Source: Victivallales bacterium
GTDB lineage: Bacteria > Verrucomicrobiota > Lentisphaeria > Oligosphaerales > Oligosphaeraceae
Assembly (NCBI GenBank): GCA_017543165.1
Contig: JAFYGL010000640.1
Location: 1 to 8,535 of the forward strand
DNA: 8,535 nt
Reading direction: 5' to 3'
Shown here: piece after piece, positions 1 to 6,857 of the stretch
Position numbering within the stretch: the stretch's first letter is position 1
Layout of the letters: each line of letters starts with the position of its first letter
Notes under the pieces: generated by a model
Seen by the model: the letters and a program-made list of their open reading frames with translations, nothing else
What the model was told of the DNA's origin: nothing
Databases searched by the model: none
Position numbers and translations under genes: made by a program

Positions 1-2587
1 CAAGTTGCTCCAGGACGTATGTGGCGACCACATTGCCACCAGAAATCTCCAGTTGCAGGCTGGTGATATGCTCTGCCAGTTCGCCATTCAGGACGGGGGC
101 ATTTGTGGAAAGGACAAGCGCCTGCCCGCTTTCATCCGCGCTCTTGCCTGGGCGCACAGCCCAGGATGCTGTCTTTTCGGCACCGTCGAAGTCAAGCGGT
201 GTCAGATACACGTCCGCCACGGCGACTGATGGTTTTTCATTGACTGGTGTGATGAGGAGACGTATTGGCTGGAAGACAACGGACTTCTTGTCTGCCCCGT
301 TGGGTTCGCCCTTGTCCGTGGCGCATATCTTAAATGTTGCATTCTCGTCATCGAGCACCTGGTGTTCCTTGAGTGTGAAGGTAATCTCGTCTCCTGCACA
401 TGTGATTTCCGCTACGTCGGCAGGTACATTGTTTTCCACAATGGAGTAAGACAGCGCATCATTGCTGCCATATTGGATGTCTATGTCTGTAAACGTGGCG
501 AAGTGCGACACGTTGTATGTATGAGTTCTTGCCCCGTATTGCGAGGTGCTGTCATCTGCGCTTGAACTGTATTCGGCGAATGTGGCCTGGTTTTCGACTT
601 GTGCGTCAAGCACTGGGGCTGTATTGGCAACCACCACTGTCTTTTCGTAGTATTCTTCACTGCTTGCGCTTGGCAATTCATCCATGTACGCAGGATAGCT
701 TACGCTGGATGCCCTTATGGTAAGCACCTGGCCTCTTACTGGTGAAACCGCATATGGCACAGTGCAGGGTACTCCCTGTGCCGCCATGCGTTCCGTCACG
801 TATGTGCCGTCCAAATAAAATTCATAAAGGAATCTGACCTCGTCACCATCTGGATCGACAACATTTGACGCCTGGACGGTGAAGCCATCTGTGTCATGTG
901 TATAGATGGCGCCTGTTGTCGCCATTGCTGTGGTGACTGCGGGGGCGCGGTCAGTGTCATTCAATTCAAACGACCAAAGTTCATAGATTGCCTCATTGTC
1001 CTCGCCGTCAGTGACGTTTGCGGCGATGCGCACTGTGCCGCTGGCATTGCGGGCGGCGCCGTTGAGAAGTTCGGGAGACAAAGTCAAGGCCACCGACAGC
1101 GTCACTTCACCTGCGCCAGTTGTAGGCATGTCGGTGACACTCCATGTGCATAATTCTATTGGAATGTCATTTCCGTTGATTGTGGCCGTCAGGTCAATTG
1201 CCTTGATGCCGCTTTCATCGCCGCTTTCGGTATTGTCCTGGAAGGTGGCGGACAGCTCCACTTTGGCTGTGCCGTTTTCATCTTCGTCATAGCTTTCCTC
1301 GCAAGCGCTCAGGGCTTTGATGACAGGCGCGCTGTCACCAGGCAGTTTGACCTGTACGGCTGGAACTTCAGTGGACGTTTCGCAGTTTATGCTGGCGGTG
1401 AGGCTTCCGCTCCTTGCTTCAATTGCAGGCGTTATAGTCAGTTCAATGTCATAGCCGTTGCAGGAAGTGTCTGGATATGTCACGTCGAACCTGTCTTGCT
1501 TCTGAGAGCCCTTGGCGGTTTCCTGGGCGGCGGACACCTGGGCGGCGGCGCCGTTGACTCTTGCCGTCACGCTCCAGAATTGTCCTGCGCTGTATTCGCC
1601 ATTGTCCATTGGTGGCATGAAAACAGAGAAATGGGTTGGTGCAATGTCCAGTTCAGATGGATATTCGGCCTTGTATGCGACAGTGAACGGCTGGTAGGCT
1701 GTCATGGTTTCATCTGTGAATTGCGCCCTTGCCGTATTGTCCGAGACAAGTTTAAGCATGGGCGTGCTGATGTTGTTCAGGTGTATTACGCCTTGTGCAG
1801 TTCCTGCATCGTTGTCAGTCTTGTGTCTGACTGTGTAGTACAAGTTCACATTGTAGCAGTCTGCGGGCACTGTGAAGGAAATTGAATTTGAGCCTGCATC
1901 TATGGCTGGAGCCTGCGCACCCTCGGGGGCTGCGATGCATACGTTGTTTTCATTGAAATACAATGCCTGGGGCTCGCTTATCGTGTAGGTGCTGGTGTTA
2001 ATCCCCGTGTTATATGTCACGACATTTCCCTGGTAGGGCACGAAATCCTGGGAGACTGCCTCTGGCGTGCCAGGTGCCTCATGGGCATTGTTCTTGATGT
2101 ACTTTATGTAATACACGCCTATTGCCAGCGAGCATCCTGTCGTGTCCGCCATGTTGGCGATGAGGGTTCCATTCCCGTCGCAAATCGTCAATGTCTCGCT
2201 GGCGGAAAGTCCTGGATTGTTCCAGCTTATGCTGACTGAATTGCCCAGTGTGTTTCCCACCACCAGCACCCAGGTGAGGCTGTTTGCCAGGCTTTTGTAG
2301 TCCTTGCCCAGTTTTTCAAAAGACGCCAGGGCGTCTCTTGTGGTGCTTTCCAATGTATATTGTGTTTGTCCTGCGCCCCTGAAAAACAGGTCGTTCATGG
2401 CGCCTGGCGTTGGGCCTCCTGGCGGCAGGCTTTCATCGTATTCGTCCCATGCGTCGCTGTAGTCGGAACCTGTTCCAATGGCAAGCACATCCGCAGCGTC
2501 GCCAACCTTGAACTTCACTTCGAAACCATTAAGGGCAAGCGGCAGCGCCAGTGCCAGCAGTATTGCGCAAAACAATGTCTTTTTCAT
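1..2587 (-). CDS. Large secreted multidomain beta-repeat (Ig/cadherin-like) protein, 3' end outside window
   Basis: This is one uninterrupted minus-strand frame of 862 codons; I read every codon and found no stop before the left edge, so the C-terminus is missing. It begins MKKTLFCAILLALALPLALN, a typical signal peptide with a Lys-Lys start and Leu/Ala-rich core and no lipobox, so export is likely. Just after it, residues about 30-60 hold an acidic stretch with DEYDE, then a Pro/Gly-rich turn and DLFF, a pattern I associate with N-termini of surface proteins in PVC-type bacteria. The remainder is Thr/Ser/Asp/Val-rich beta-type sequence. A DPDGDEV motif lies near residue 580. Residues about 650-785 resemble a cadherin-like (CADG-type) domain ending TPVNEKPSV. 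The start is supported by GGGGAG (plus-strand 2597-2602) nine bases upstream. It is transcribed away from the kinase. Function beyond an adhesin or surface role is unknown, and the anchor would be in the missing end. Confidence 0.88.
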   Translation of the reverse strand, partial: MKKTLFCAILLALALPLALNGFEVKFKVGDAADVLAIGTGSDYSDAWDEYDESLPPGGPTPGAMNDLFFRGAGQTQYTLESTTRDALASFEKLGKDYKSLANSLTWVLVVGNTLGNSVSISWNNPGLSASETLTICDGNGTLIANMADTTGCSLAIGVYYIKYIKNNAHEAPGTPEAVSQDFVPYQGNVVTYNTGINTSTYTISEPQALYFNENNVCIAAPEGAQAPAIDAGSNSISFTVPADCYNVNLYYTVRHKTDNDAGTAQGVIHLNNISTPMLKLVSDNTARAQFTDETMTAYQPFTVAYKAEYPSELDIAPTHFSVFMPPMDNGEYSAGQFWSVTARVNGAAAQVSAAQETAKGSQKQDRFDVTYPDTSCNGYDIELTITPAIEARSGSLTASINCETSTEVPAVQVKLPGDSAPVIKALSACEESYDEDENGTAKVELSATFQDNTESGDESGIKAIDLTATINGNDIPIELCTWSVTDMPTTGAGEVTLSVALTLSPELLNGAARNASGTVRIAANVTDGEDNEAIYELWSFELNDTDRAPAVTTAMATTGAIYTHDTDGFTVQASNVVDPDGDEVRFLYEFYLDGTYVTERMAAQGVPCTVPYAVSPVRGQVLTIRASSVSYPAYMDELPSASSEEYYEKTVVVANTAPVLDAQVENQATFAEYSSSADDSTSQYGARTHTYNVSHFATFTDIDIQYGSNDALSYSIVENNVPADVAEITCAGDEITFTLKEHQVLDDENATFKICATDKGEPNGADKKSVVFQPIRLLITPVNEKPSVAVADVYLTPLDFDGAEKTASWAVRPGKSADESGQALVLSTNAPVLNGELAEHITSLQLEISGGNVVATYVLEQL

Positions 2588-2638
2588 TTTGGGAATCTCC
2601 CCTATCTAGAATTATGCAATATTCAAACTTATGCCGGC

Positions 2639-2667
2639 AATATAAACCGTTATTCAACTTTACAAGC
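2639..2667 (-). promoter_or_regulatory. Putative promoter of the secreted-protein gene
   Basis: On the minus strand a TATATT -10-like hexamer occupies 2644-2639. TTGTAA, a -35-like hexamer, lies at 2665-2660 with 15 bases between, or GCTTGT at 2667-2662 with 17. The implied transcript start would be near 2632, giving a leader of about 45 bases that includes the GGGGAG ribosome site. The -35 match is weak and the whole region is AT-rich, so chance matches are possible. Confidence 0.4.
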
Positions 2668-2707
2668 ACTAAAACATATATTTAAAACGCAAAAAAATAA
2701 AAATATT

Positions 2708-2737
2708 GTTTGCGCCTTTGGGAATGGGCTATATATT
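2708..2737 (+). promoter_or_regulatory. Putative promoter of the kinase gene
   Basis: TTTGCG at 2709-2714 is followed after 17 bases by TATATT at 2732-2737. The transcript would start near 2744 and have a leader of about 37 bases to the GTG at 2781. The same six bases GTTTGC precede TATATT at exactly the same distance in front of the SRP RNA gene, which strengthens the call. If correct, it excludes the more upstream possible starts of the kinase frame (2706, 2724). Confidence 0.5.
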
Positions 2738-2767
2738 CCGCCAAAAGATTATCAAGCCGATACATTC

Positions 2768-2772
2768 GGGAG
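2768..2772 (+). promoter_or_regulatory. Ribosome binding site deciding the kinase start
   Basis: GGGAG ends eight bases before GTG 2781, ideal Shine-Dalgarno spacing. The other in-frame starts have poorer signals: TTG 2706 has none, ATG 2724 has one too close, and ATG 2850 has GGAGG twelve bases upstream. Confidence 0.55.
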
Positions 2773-2780
2773 TACTTACC

Positions 2781-3779
2781 GTGAACAGCAGGCAATTGGA
2801 AGAAAAAAAGTACGTGAGGCATTTGGGCGATTTGGAGGCCTATTGGAGAATGAGACGATGGGAATGCCCCTTCTGCCATAGGACATACAAATTCGAGGAG
2901 CTGGAGCCTCTTTCCATGAACAAGTGCAAGAAGTGCTCCCAGGAATTCTATGTGCCCAGGAAGATCGGCGACTATTATCTGGTGGCGACTTGCGGCGAAG
3001 GCGGCATGGGCAGCGTGTATGAGGCAGTTTCCCACCGTTTCCCGCACCAGAAACTGGCCATGAAGCTGCTGTCACGCCGCGCACGCGAGAATCCGCCAAA
3101 CATCAGGGCAATACTCAACGAGGCGGAGGTCAGCTCGCATTTCCGCGATTCTGAATACATCGCCTCCTCGCTGGACAGCGGTTATATCGAAGACGAATTC
3201 TTCATCGTGATGCCGCTGGTCGAAGGCGAGGGGCTGGACAAGAGGATAGAGCGTTTTGGAAAACTGCCGCCCCAGGAGGTGCTGACTTTGACCAAGCACG
3301 TTCTTGCCGCAGAACAGCACATCTACGCCAAAGGCTATCTTTTCCGTGACATGAAGCCCGAAAACATAATCGTCAACAAGTACGGCTATGCCATTCTGCT
3401 GGACTTCGGTCTCTGCATTCCGCTTGAAAAGGCCAAATGCCCTGACGAGGAATTCATCTCTGGCTCGCCTTATTATATTCCACCAGAACGCCTTCTGGGA
3501 AACCCAGAGGACGCAAACAGCGAAATATATTCCATTGGAATGGTAATGTACCATGCGCTTACGGGCACTACCATTTATGACGCGGATGAACTGGAGGCAC
3601 TGGCGCGGAGGCATGTGGCGACACTGCGCGTGAAAAACGCCTCCAAGATGACGGGCATCCCTACCGAAATCGCACAACTGCTGGAGGCAATGATCAAGGT
3701 CTCCCCCCAGGAACGCCCGCAGACTTTCAAGGAAGTCTTTGACGCAATCTGCAAAATCCAGGAAAAACTTGGAAATTAA
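2781..3779 (+). CDS. Cytoplasmic Ser/Thr protein kinase (Hanks type) with N-terminal zinc-ribbon-like module
   Basis: The predicted 332-residue protein would phosphorylate Ser/Thr on unknown partners. Residues 29-52 carry CPFC and CKKC, spaced like a zinc ribbon. The kinase fold follows: Gly-rich loop GEGGMGSV (72-79), ATP lysine K95 in AMKLL, probable alpha-C glutamate E114, catalytic loop FRDMKPEN with base D190 and N195, DFG metal aspartate D208 (208-210), and an activation segment ending SGSPYYIPPER with E236 as the APE glutamate. Every catalytic residue is present, so an active enzyme is expected. The usual His of HRD is Phe188. There is no transmembrane segment and no extracellular sensor; the frame stops right after the C-lobe, so sensing may rest on the Cys module or a partner. 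The GTG start was chosen for its ribosome site and promoter position; an extended reading from TTG 2706 (357 residues) is less likely. The gene stands alone, divergent from the secreted-protein gene. Confidence 0.9.
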   Translation: MNSRQLEEKKYVRHLGDLEAYWRMRRWECPFCHRTYKFEELEPLSMNKCKKCSQEFYVPRKIGDYYLVATCGEGGMGSVYEAVSHRFPHQKLAMKLLSRRARENPPNIRAILNEAEVSSHFRDSEYIASSLDSGYIEDEFFIVMPLVEGEGLDKRIERFGKLPPQEVLTLTKHVLAAEQHIYAKGYLFRDMKPENIIVNKYGYAILLDFGLCIPLEKAKCPDEEFISGSPYYIPPERLLGNPEDANSEIYSIGMVMYHALTGTTIYDADELEALARRHVATLRVKNASKMTGIPTEIAQLLEAMIKVSPQERPQTFKEVFDAICKIQEKLGN

Positions 3780-3799
3780 GGCGCCATTGCTTTCAGGTT

Positions 3800-3813
3800 G
3801 CTGCCAGGGCAGC
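3800..3813 (+). other. Small hairpin after the kinase gene
   Basis: GCTGC and GCAGC form a five-pair stem with a CAGG loop about 20 bases past the kinase stop. No T-run follows, so it is not a standard intrinsic terminator. I see no other clear terminator between 3780 and 3890. Confidence 0.25.
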
Positions 3814-3890
3814 CAGAGTGGGCATCAGGAATGTGTGGAATCCCCCAATTTCGCAGCGGACGCGGCCGCATAAAAAATAATGACATTGCC

Positions 3891-3920
3891 GTTTGCAAAA
3901 AAAAGGTGATGTCGTATATT
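3891..3920 (+). promoter_or_regulatory. Promoter of the SRP RNA gene
   Basis: TTTGCA at 3892-3897 and TATATT at 3915-3920 are separated by 17 bases. The predicted start, six to eight bases further on, falls at 3926-3928, exactly where the 5' strand of the RNA's closing helix begins. An A-rich stretch (3871-3880) lies just upstream and could act as an UP-like element. Confidence 0.65.
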
Positions 3921-3926
3921 TTGTCC

Positions 3927-4050
3927 CTGCCACGTCGTTGAAATGGAACTTGGCGGCAGGGAAGTTGTGAACCGGGTCAGGTGGGGAACCAAGCAGCCCT
4001 AAGCAGCCCACCTGGGCGCCAGGCACTCTGCTTCAGCGGCGTGGCTTTTT
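3927..4050 (+). ncRNA. ffs: Signal recognition particle RNA (4.5S, small bacterial type)
   Basis: This RNA would bind Ffh to target nascent membrane and secreted proteins. The conserved domain IV is clear: GUCAGG (3976-3981), GGAA tetraloop (3985-3988) and AAGCAGC (3991-3997), spaced as in E. coli and B. subtilis. The apical stem reads UGG/CCA where the usual form is UCC/GGA, so both strands have changed and pairing is kept. Outside it, GG/CC pairs 3974-3975 with 3998-3999, then an asymmetric loop is formed by GAACC (3969-3973) and UAAG (4000-4003), as in Bacillus. The ends close in a 14-pair helix: 3929-3942 with 4032-4045, with several G-U pairs. At about 120 bases with no room for an Alu domain it is the small type. 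A promoter precedes it and a T-run follows. Its position directly upstream of dnaX is a known bacterial arrangement. The exact ends are inferred. Confidence 0.95.
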
Positions 4051-4051
4051 T
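4016..4051 (+). terminator. Probable terminator at the SRP RNA 3' end
   Basis: Six T residues (4046-4051) directly follow the 3' strand of the RNA. Either the RNA's closing helix or a local alternative hairpin (4016-4020 with 4038-4042, GCGCC/GGCGU) could drive release. Termination would separate ffs from dnaX, though readthrough into dnaX is possible because I see no separate dnaX promoter. Confidence 0.5.
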
Positions 4052-4091
4052 ATTTGCAACAAACAACACAATTCACGGAAAAAATCATACG

Positions 4092-6197
4092 ATGGCTTAT
4101 CAGGTATTGGCAAGAAAATGGCGTCCCCAGACCTTTGACGAGGTGGTGGGGCAGGAGCATATCAGCCGCACTCTCAAGAACGCCATTGTGAACAACCGCA
4201 TCGGGCACGCATATCTTTTCGTGGGCTCGCGGGGAATTGGAAAGACCACCACGGCGCGCATCTTTGCAAAGGCGCTGAACTGCCCAAACAACCATGATGG
4301 CGAGCCTTGCTGCAAATGCAAGAGCTGCCAGGAAGTGGCGGCAGGCACATCACTGGACGTAATTGAAATTGACGGCGCCTCCCACAACAAGGTGGAGGAT
4401 ATCCGCGACATAAGGGATTCGGTGCAATACGCCCCCGCCAACGGCAAATACAAGATATACATCATTGACGAAGTCCACATGCTCACCACACAGGCATGGA
4501 ACGCGCTGCTGAAGACACTGGAGGAACCCCCGCCGCATGTGAAATTCCTCTTCGCCACCACCGAGCCCCACAAGGTGCTGCCCACCATCATCTCACGCTG
4601 CCAGCGCTTTGACTTGAAGCGAATACCCGTTCCCCTGATTGTCAAAAGGTTGCGCTTCATCGCAGACCAGGAGAAAATCAATATAGAAGACAATGCACTG
4701 GCCGCAATGGCACGCGCCGCCAATGGCGGCATGAGAGACGCACAGTCCATTTTCGACCAGATAATAGCATTTTGCGGCGGCGCCAATGGAGAGGGCACCA
4801 TCACCGAACAGGATGTGATTGACGTATTCGGCCTGGCTTCAGGCACCGAACTTAGGGAAATCGCCTGCGCAATATTCTCAAACAACCTGAAGGCGGGACT
4901 TATGGTCCTGCAGAAACTTGCTGATGAAGGTCGCGATCTGGAGCACTTGTATTCCGACCTTATAGAATATGTGCGCAACATCATGGTGGCCGGGCTATGC
5001 AATGCATCCGCCGAAGTGCTTCAGGTCAGCGAGACAGAACTTGGCGACTTGCTCAACATCAGCAGGAATCTTGATCCCAAGATGCTGCAGCGGGTGCTCC
5101 AGGAGCTGATAGCCCAGGAATGGTCTTTCCGCTCCGCATTGAACAAGCGGGTGTATTTCGAGGCCACATTGGTGAAAATCATGCTGGAGGCCCATAGCGT
5201 TCAGATTGATGACATCCTTGCCCATCTGAACCGTATGGCTGGTGTCATTCCAAATGATCCTGTCCCAGCGCGTCCAACACCAATTATTCCTCCTGCGCCT
5301 CCAAGTCCTCCGCCTGCTCCCAAGGCACCTGTGTCAGCGCAAGTACCGCCTCCTCCGCCGCCAGTGCCGCCTCCGCCGCCAGAGCCAGCGCCCGCGCCAG
5401 CGCCAGAACCCGCGCCCGCGCCTGTTCCGCCGCCAGTGCCGCCAGCGCCAGCGCCTGTGCCTGTGCCCGCACCAGAACCAGAACCTGCACCCGCGCCAGA
5501 ACCCGCGCCTGCGCCTGTTCCACCGCCAGTGCCGCCAGCACCAGAGCCTGTGCCAGAGCCAGCACCAGCGCCAGAACCTGCACCAGCGCCAGCCCCCGTG
5601 CCTGAAGCAGAGCCTGTTCCAGAGCCAGATACTGAAGAAGCCAGTGTGGTGGAAGAGGAGATGCAGCAGGCAGCTCCTGCGCAAAGGAGCATAGAGGACA
5701 TAAATGCATTGTTGTCCCAGGCCGCAGTCGATATGGAGGATGAGGCGGACCCCGCGCTTTCAGTTGACAATGCCAGTGAACTTATGGAGAGCCTTACTCC
5801 CGAGGCGATAAAGACACGCCTTGCAGAATACCTTGCGGAAAACGCCAACGACAATGGGCATCTGAGCGATTTCATCTCAAATATGAAGGCAGAATCCTTC
5901 GGCCCCATCTGCCTGAATTTGAGCTACATAAGCACAAATCTGTCGCCCGTGGAACTGGATACATTGGAGAACAAGCAGGCATTGCAGATGATAAATGCCT
6001 CGTACGCCGCATTGGGCCTGTCGGGAACTGTCACATTGTCGCCCGTGGAAGGAGGCAGCGAGAAGAAGAAGTACCGCAGGGGCAGCTACATTGAGAACCA
6101 GCACATCGCTGCGAATCCCGTTGTCATGCACGCCAACAAGTTGCTTAACACCAGATTGGTCGATGCCAGGCTGATTGAAAAGGACGAGGACAAATGA
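4092..6197 (+). CDS. dnaX: DNA polymerase III subunit tau (DnaX)
   Basis: This 701-residue protein is the AAA+ ATPase of the clamp loader and organises the replisome. It opens MAYQVLARKWRPQTFDEVVG, the family signature. Walker A is GSRGIGKTT (45-53). Four zinc cysteines sit at 64, 73, 76 and 79, the same numbers as in E. coli. Walker B is DEVH (126-129), then the LLKTLEEPP stretch, a sensor-1 FATTE and the SRC arginine-finger motif near 170. Domain III follows to about residue 385. Residues about 388-513 are a long Pro/Ala/Glu linker containing an in-frame duplication. The C-terminal region (about 550-701) is poorly conserved and presumably contacts the polymerase or helicase. ATG 4092 is chosen over the in-frame GTG at 3981 because that GTG lies inside the SRP RNA. 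The ribosome site is weak (GGAA at 4077-4080). No A-rich slippery site is seen in the frame, so a gamma form made by frameshifting is not supported. It overlaps recR by ATGA. Confidence 0.97.
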   Translation: MAYQVLARKWRPQTFDEVVGQEHISRTLKNAIVNNRIGHAYLFVGSRGIGKTTTARIFAKALNCPNNHDGEPCCKCKSCQEVAAGTSLDVIEIDGASHNKVEDIRDIRDSVQYAPANGKYKIYIIDEVHMLTTQAWNALLKTLEEPPPHVKFLFATTEPHKVLPTIISRCQRFDLKRIPVPLIVKRLRFIADQEKINIEDNALAAMARAANGGMRDAQSIFDQIIAFCGGANGEGTITEQDVIDVFGLASGTELREIACAIFSNNLKAGLMVLQKLADEGRDLEHLYSDLIEYVRNIMVAGLCNASAEVLQVSETELGDLLNISRNLDPKMLQRVLQELIAQEWSFRSALNKRVYFEATLVKIMLEAHSVQIDDILAHLNRMAGVIPNDPVPARPTPIIPPAPPSPPPAPKAPVSAQVPPPPPPVPPPPPEPAPAPAPEPAPAPVPPPVPPAPAPVPVPAPEPEPAPAPEPAPAPVPPPVPPAPEPVPEPAPAPEPAPAPAPVPEAEPVPEPDTEEASVVEEEMQQAAPAQRSIEDINALLSQAAVDMEDEADPALSVDNASELMESLTPEAIKTRLAEYLAENANDNGHLSDFISNMKAESFGPICLNLSYISTNLSPVELDTLENKQALQMINASYAALGLSGTVTLSPVEGGSEKKKYRRGSYIENQHIAANPVVMHANKLLNTRLVDARLIEKDEDK
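5400..5554 (+). repeat. In-frame 93-base-spaced direct repeat in the DnaX linker
   Basis: Bases 5400-5461 and 5493-5554 are near-identical 62-base copies with 4 mismatches. They lie 93 bases (31 codons) apart and encode PEPAPAPVPPPVPPAP-type sequence. Around them shorter CCAGCGCC/CCAGAACC units are repeated. This fits linker growth by replication slippage while keeping the frame. Confidence 0.85.
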
Positions 6198-6796
6198 TGC
6201 AGTACCCTGAACAGTTGCGCAAAGTTATGGCTTTTCTGGCCCATTTGCCTGGCGTGGGAAAACGCACGGCCGAGCGCATGGGAATCGCAATGATGTCCTG
6301 GAAAGCCGAGGACCTGGCAGCCTTTGGCGCTTTGCTTTCGTCGTTGAAGGACAATGTGGGCTTCTGCCCTAAATGCGGAAATTATATGGAGCGTGGCGGA
6401 AAATGCTCCATTTGCGATGACCCCAGCCGCCAGCAGGACATAATCTGCGTGGTGGAGCAGGTCGCACAGATAATCGTAATAGAGAAGTCGGGCTGCTTCA
6501 AGGGCATCTACCATGTTCTCGGAGGCAAGTTGTCACCCATGTCAGGCGTGGGTCCAGAGGACCTGAGGATAGAGCCTCTTAAAGAACGCCTTGCCTCTGG
6601 AACCGTAAAGGAACTGCTTATTGCAACGACGCCTGATGTGGAGGGGGAGGCGACCGCAAACTACCTGGCGCAGTTGTTCTCTAGCCAGGATCTGCTGGTG
6701 TCCCGTATCGCCGCAGGCATCCCCGTCGGCGCGGATTTGGCATTCGCCGACCCCGCTACGCTGGCATCGGCAATCTCAGGACGGCGGAAAATCTAA
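6194..6796 (+). CDS. recR: Recombination mediator protein RecR
   Basis: RecR forms a ring-shaped clamp and, with RecO (and RecF), loads RecA at gaps coated by single-strand binding protein. The 200-residue length is standard. In order it shows a helix-hairpin-helix LPGVGKRTAERM (18-29), a zinc finger with C58, C61, C71 and C74, a Toprim domain beginning at ICVVEQ (E88) with the conserved YHVLGGKLSPMSGVGP and TPDVEGEAT segments, and the C-terminal family signature AAGIPVGADLAFADPATL. The start codons ATG 6194 and ATG 6197 are adjacent. ATG 6194 overlaps the dnaX TGA as ATGA, while GAGGA (6186-6190) is better spaced (six bases) for ATG 6197; the real protein may therefore be 199 residues. Overlap implies translational coupling with dnaX. 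The ebfC/ybaB gene often found between the two is missing here. Confidence 0.97.
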   Translation: MMQYPEQLRKVMAFLAHLPGVGKRTAERMGIAMMSWKAEDLAAFGALLSSLKDNVGFCPKCGNYMERGGKCSICDDPSRQQDIICVVEQVAQIIVIEKSGCFKGIYHVLGGKLSPMSGVGPEDLRIEPLKERLASGTVKELLIATTPDVEGEATANYLAQLFSSQDLLVSRIAAGIPVGADLAFADPATLASAISGRRKI

Positions 6797-6809
6797 GGCA
6801 ACCTGAGCG

Positions 6810-6826
6810 GGCGCCGCCTCGGTGCC
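6810..6826 (+). other. Hairpin between recR and the PurO-family gene
   Basis: GGCGCC (6810-6815) and GGTGCC (6821-6826) pair over a five-base loop, including one G-U. No T-run follows, so it is more likely an mRNA-processing or stability element, or incidental, than a terminator. Confidence 0.3.
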
Positions 6827-6842
6827 AGCAAACAATAACAAC

Positions 6843-6848
6843 AAGGAG
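6843..6848 (+). promoter_or_regulatory. Ribosome binding site deciding the PurO-family start
   Basis: AAGGAG lies nine bases before ATG 6858. The frame is open from GTG 6822, but that codon has no such signal and its added residues (Asn/Lys-rich) are not family-like. Confidence 0.8.
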
Positions 6849-6857
6849 CAAAAGACA

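Noticed and set aside
2612..2643. Repeated TTATGC / CAATAT words near the secreted-protein promoter, possible operator
   Set aside because: The copies are short, differently spaced and in AT-rich DNA, so chance explains them.
2360..2881. 173-residue plus-strand frame crossing the divergent promoter region
   Set aside because: Overlaps the start of the secreted-protein gene and the kinase start in another frame, with no family-like sequence.
3862..3869. GCGGCCGC palindrome upstream of the SRP RNA gene
   Set aside because: A perfect eight-base palindrome, but too short and without a T-run to act as a terminator; probably chance in GC-rich DNA.
3981..4091. N-terminal extension of DnaX from GTG 3981
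   Set aside because: The extension lies within the SRP RNA and its T-run, and the family N-terminus begins at MAYQVLARKWRP (4092).
4053..4091. TTTGCA at 4053-4058 as a -35 of a dnaX promoter
   Set aside because: No TATATT-like hexamer follows at 17 bases; the site there is CGGAAA.
4100..5002. 300-residue minus-strand frame inside dnaX
   Set aside because: Antisense shadow of a strongly supported gene; no recognisable motif or ribosome site.
5201..5908. 235-residue minus-strand frame, Gly/Ala/Ser repeats
   Set aside because: It is the antisense of the Pro/Ala linker of DnaX; its repeats only mirror the coding repeats.
4092..6197. Programmed frameshift site for a short DnaX gamma form
   Set aside because: No A AAA AAG-type slippery run was seen, and the linker region is GC-rich.
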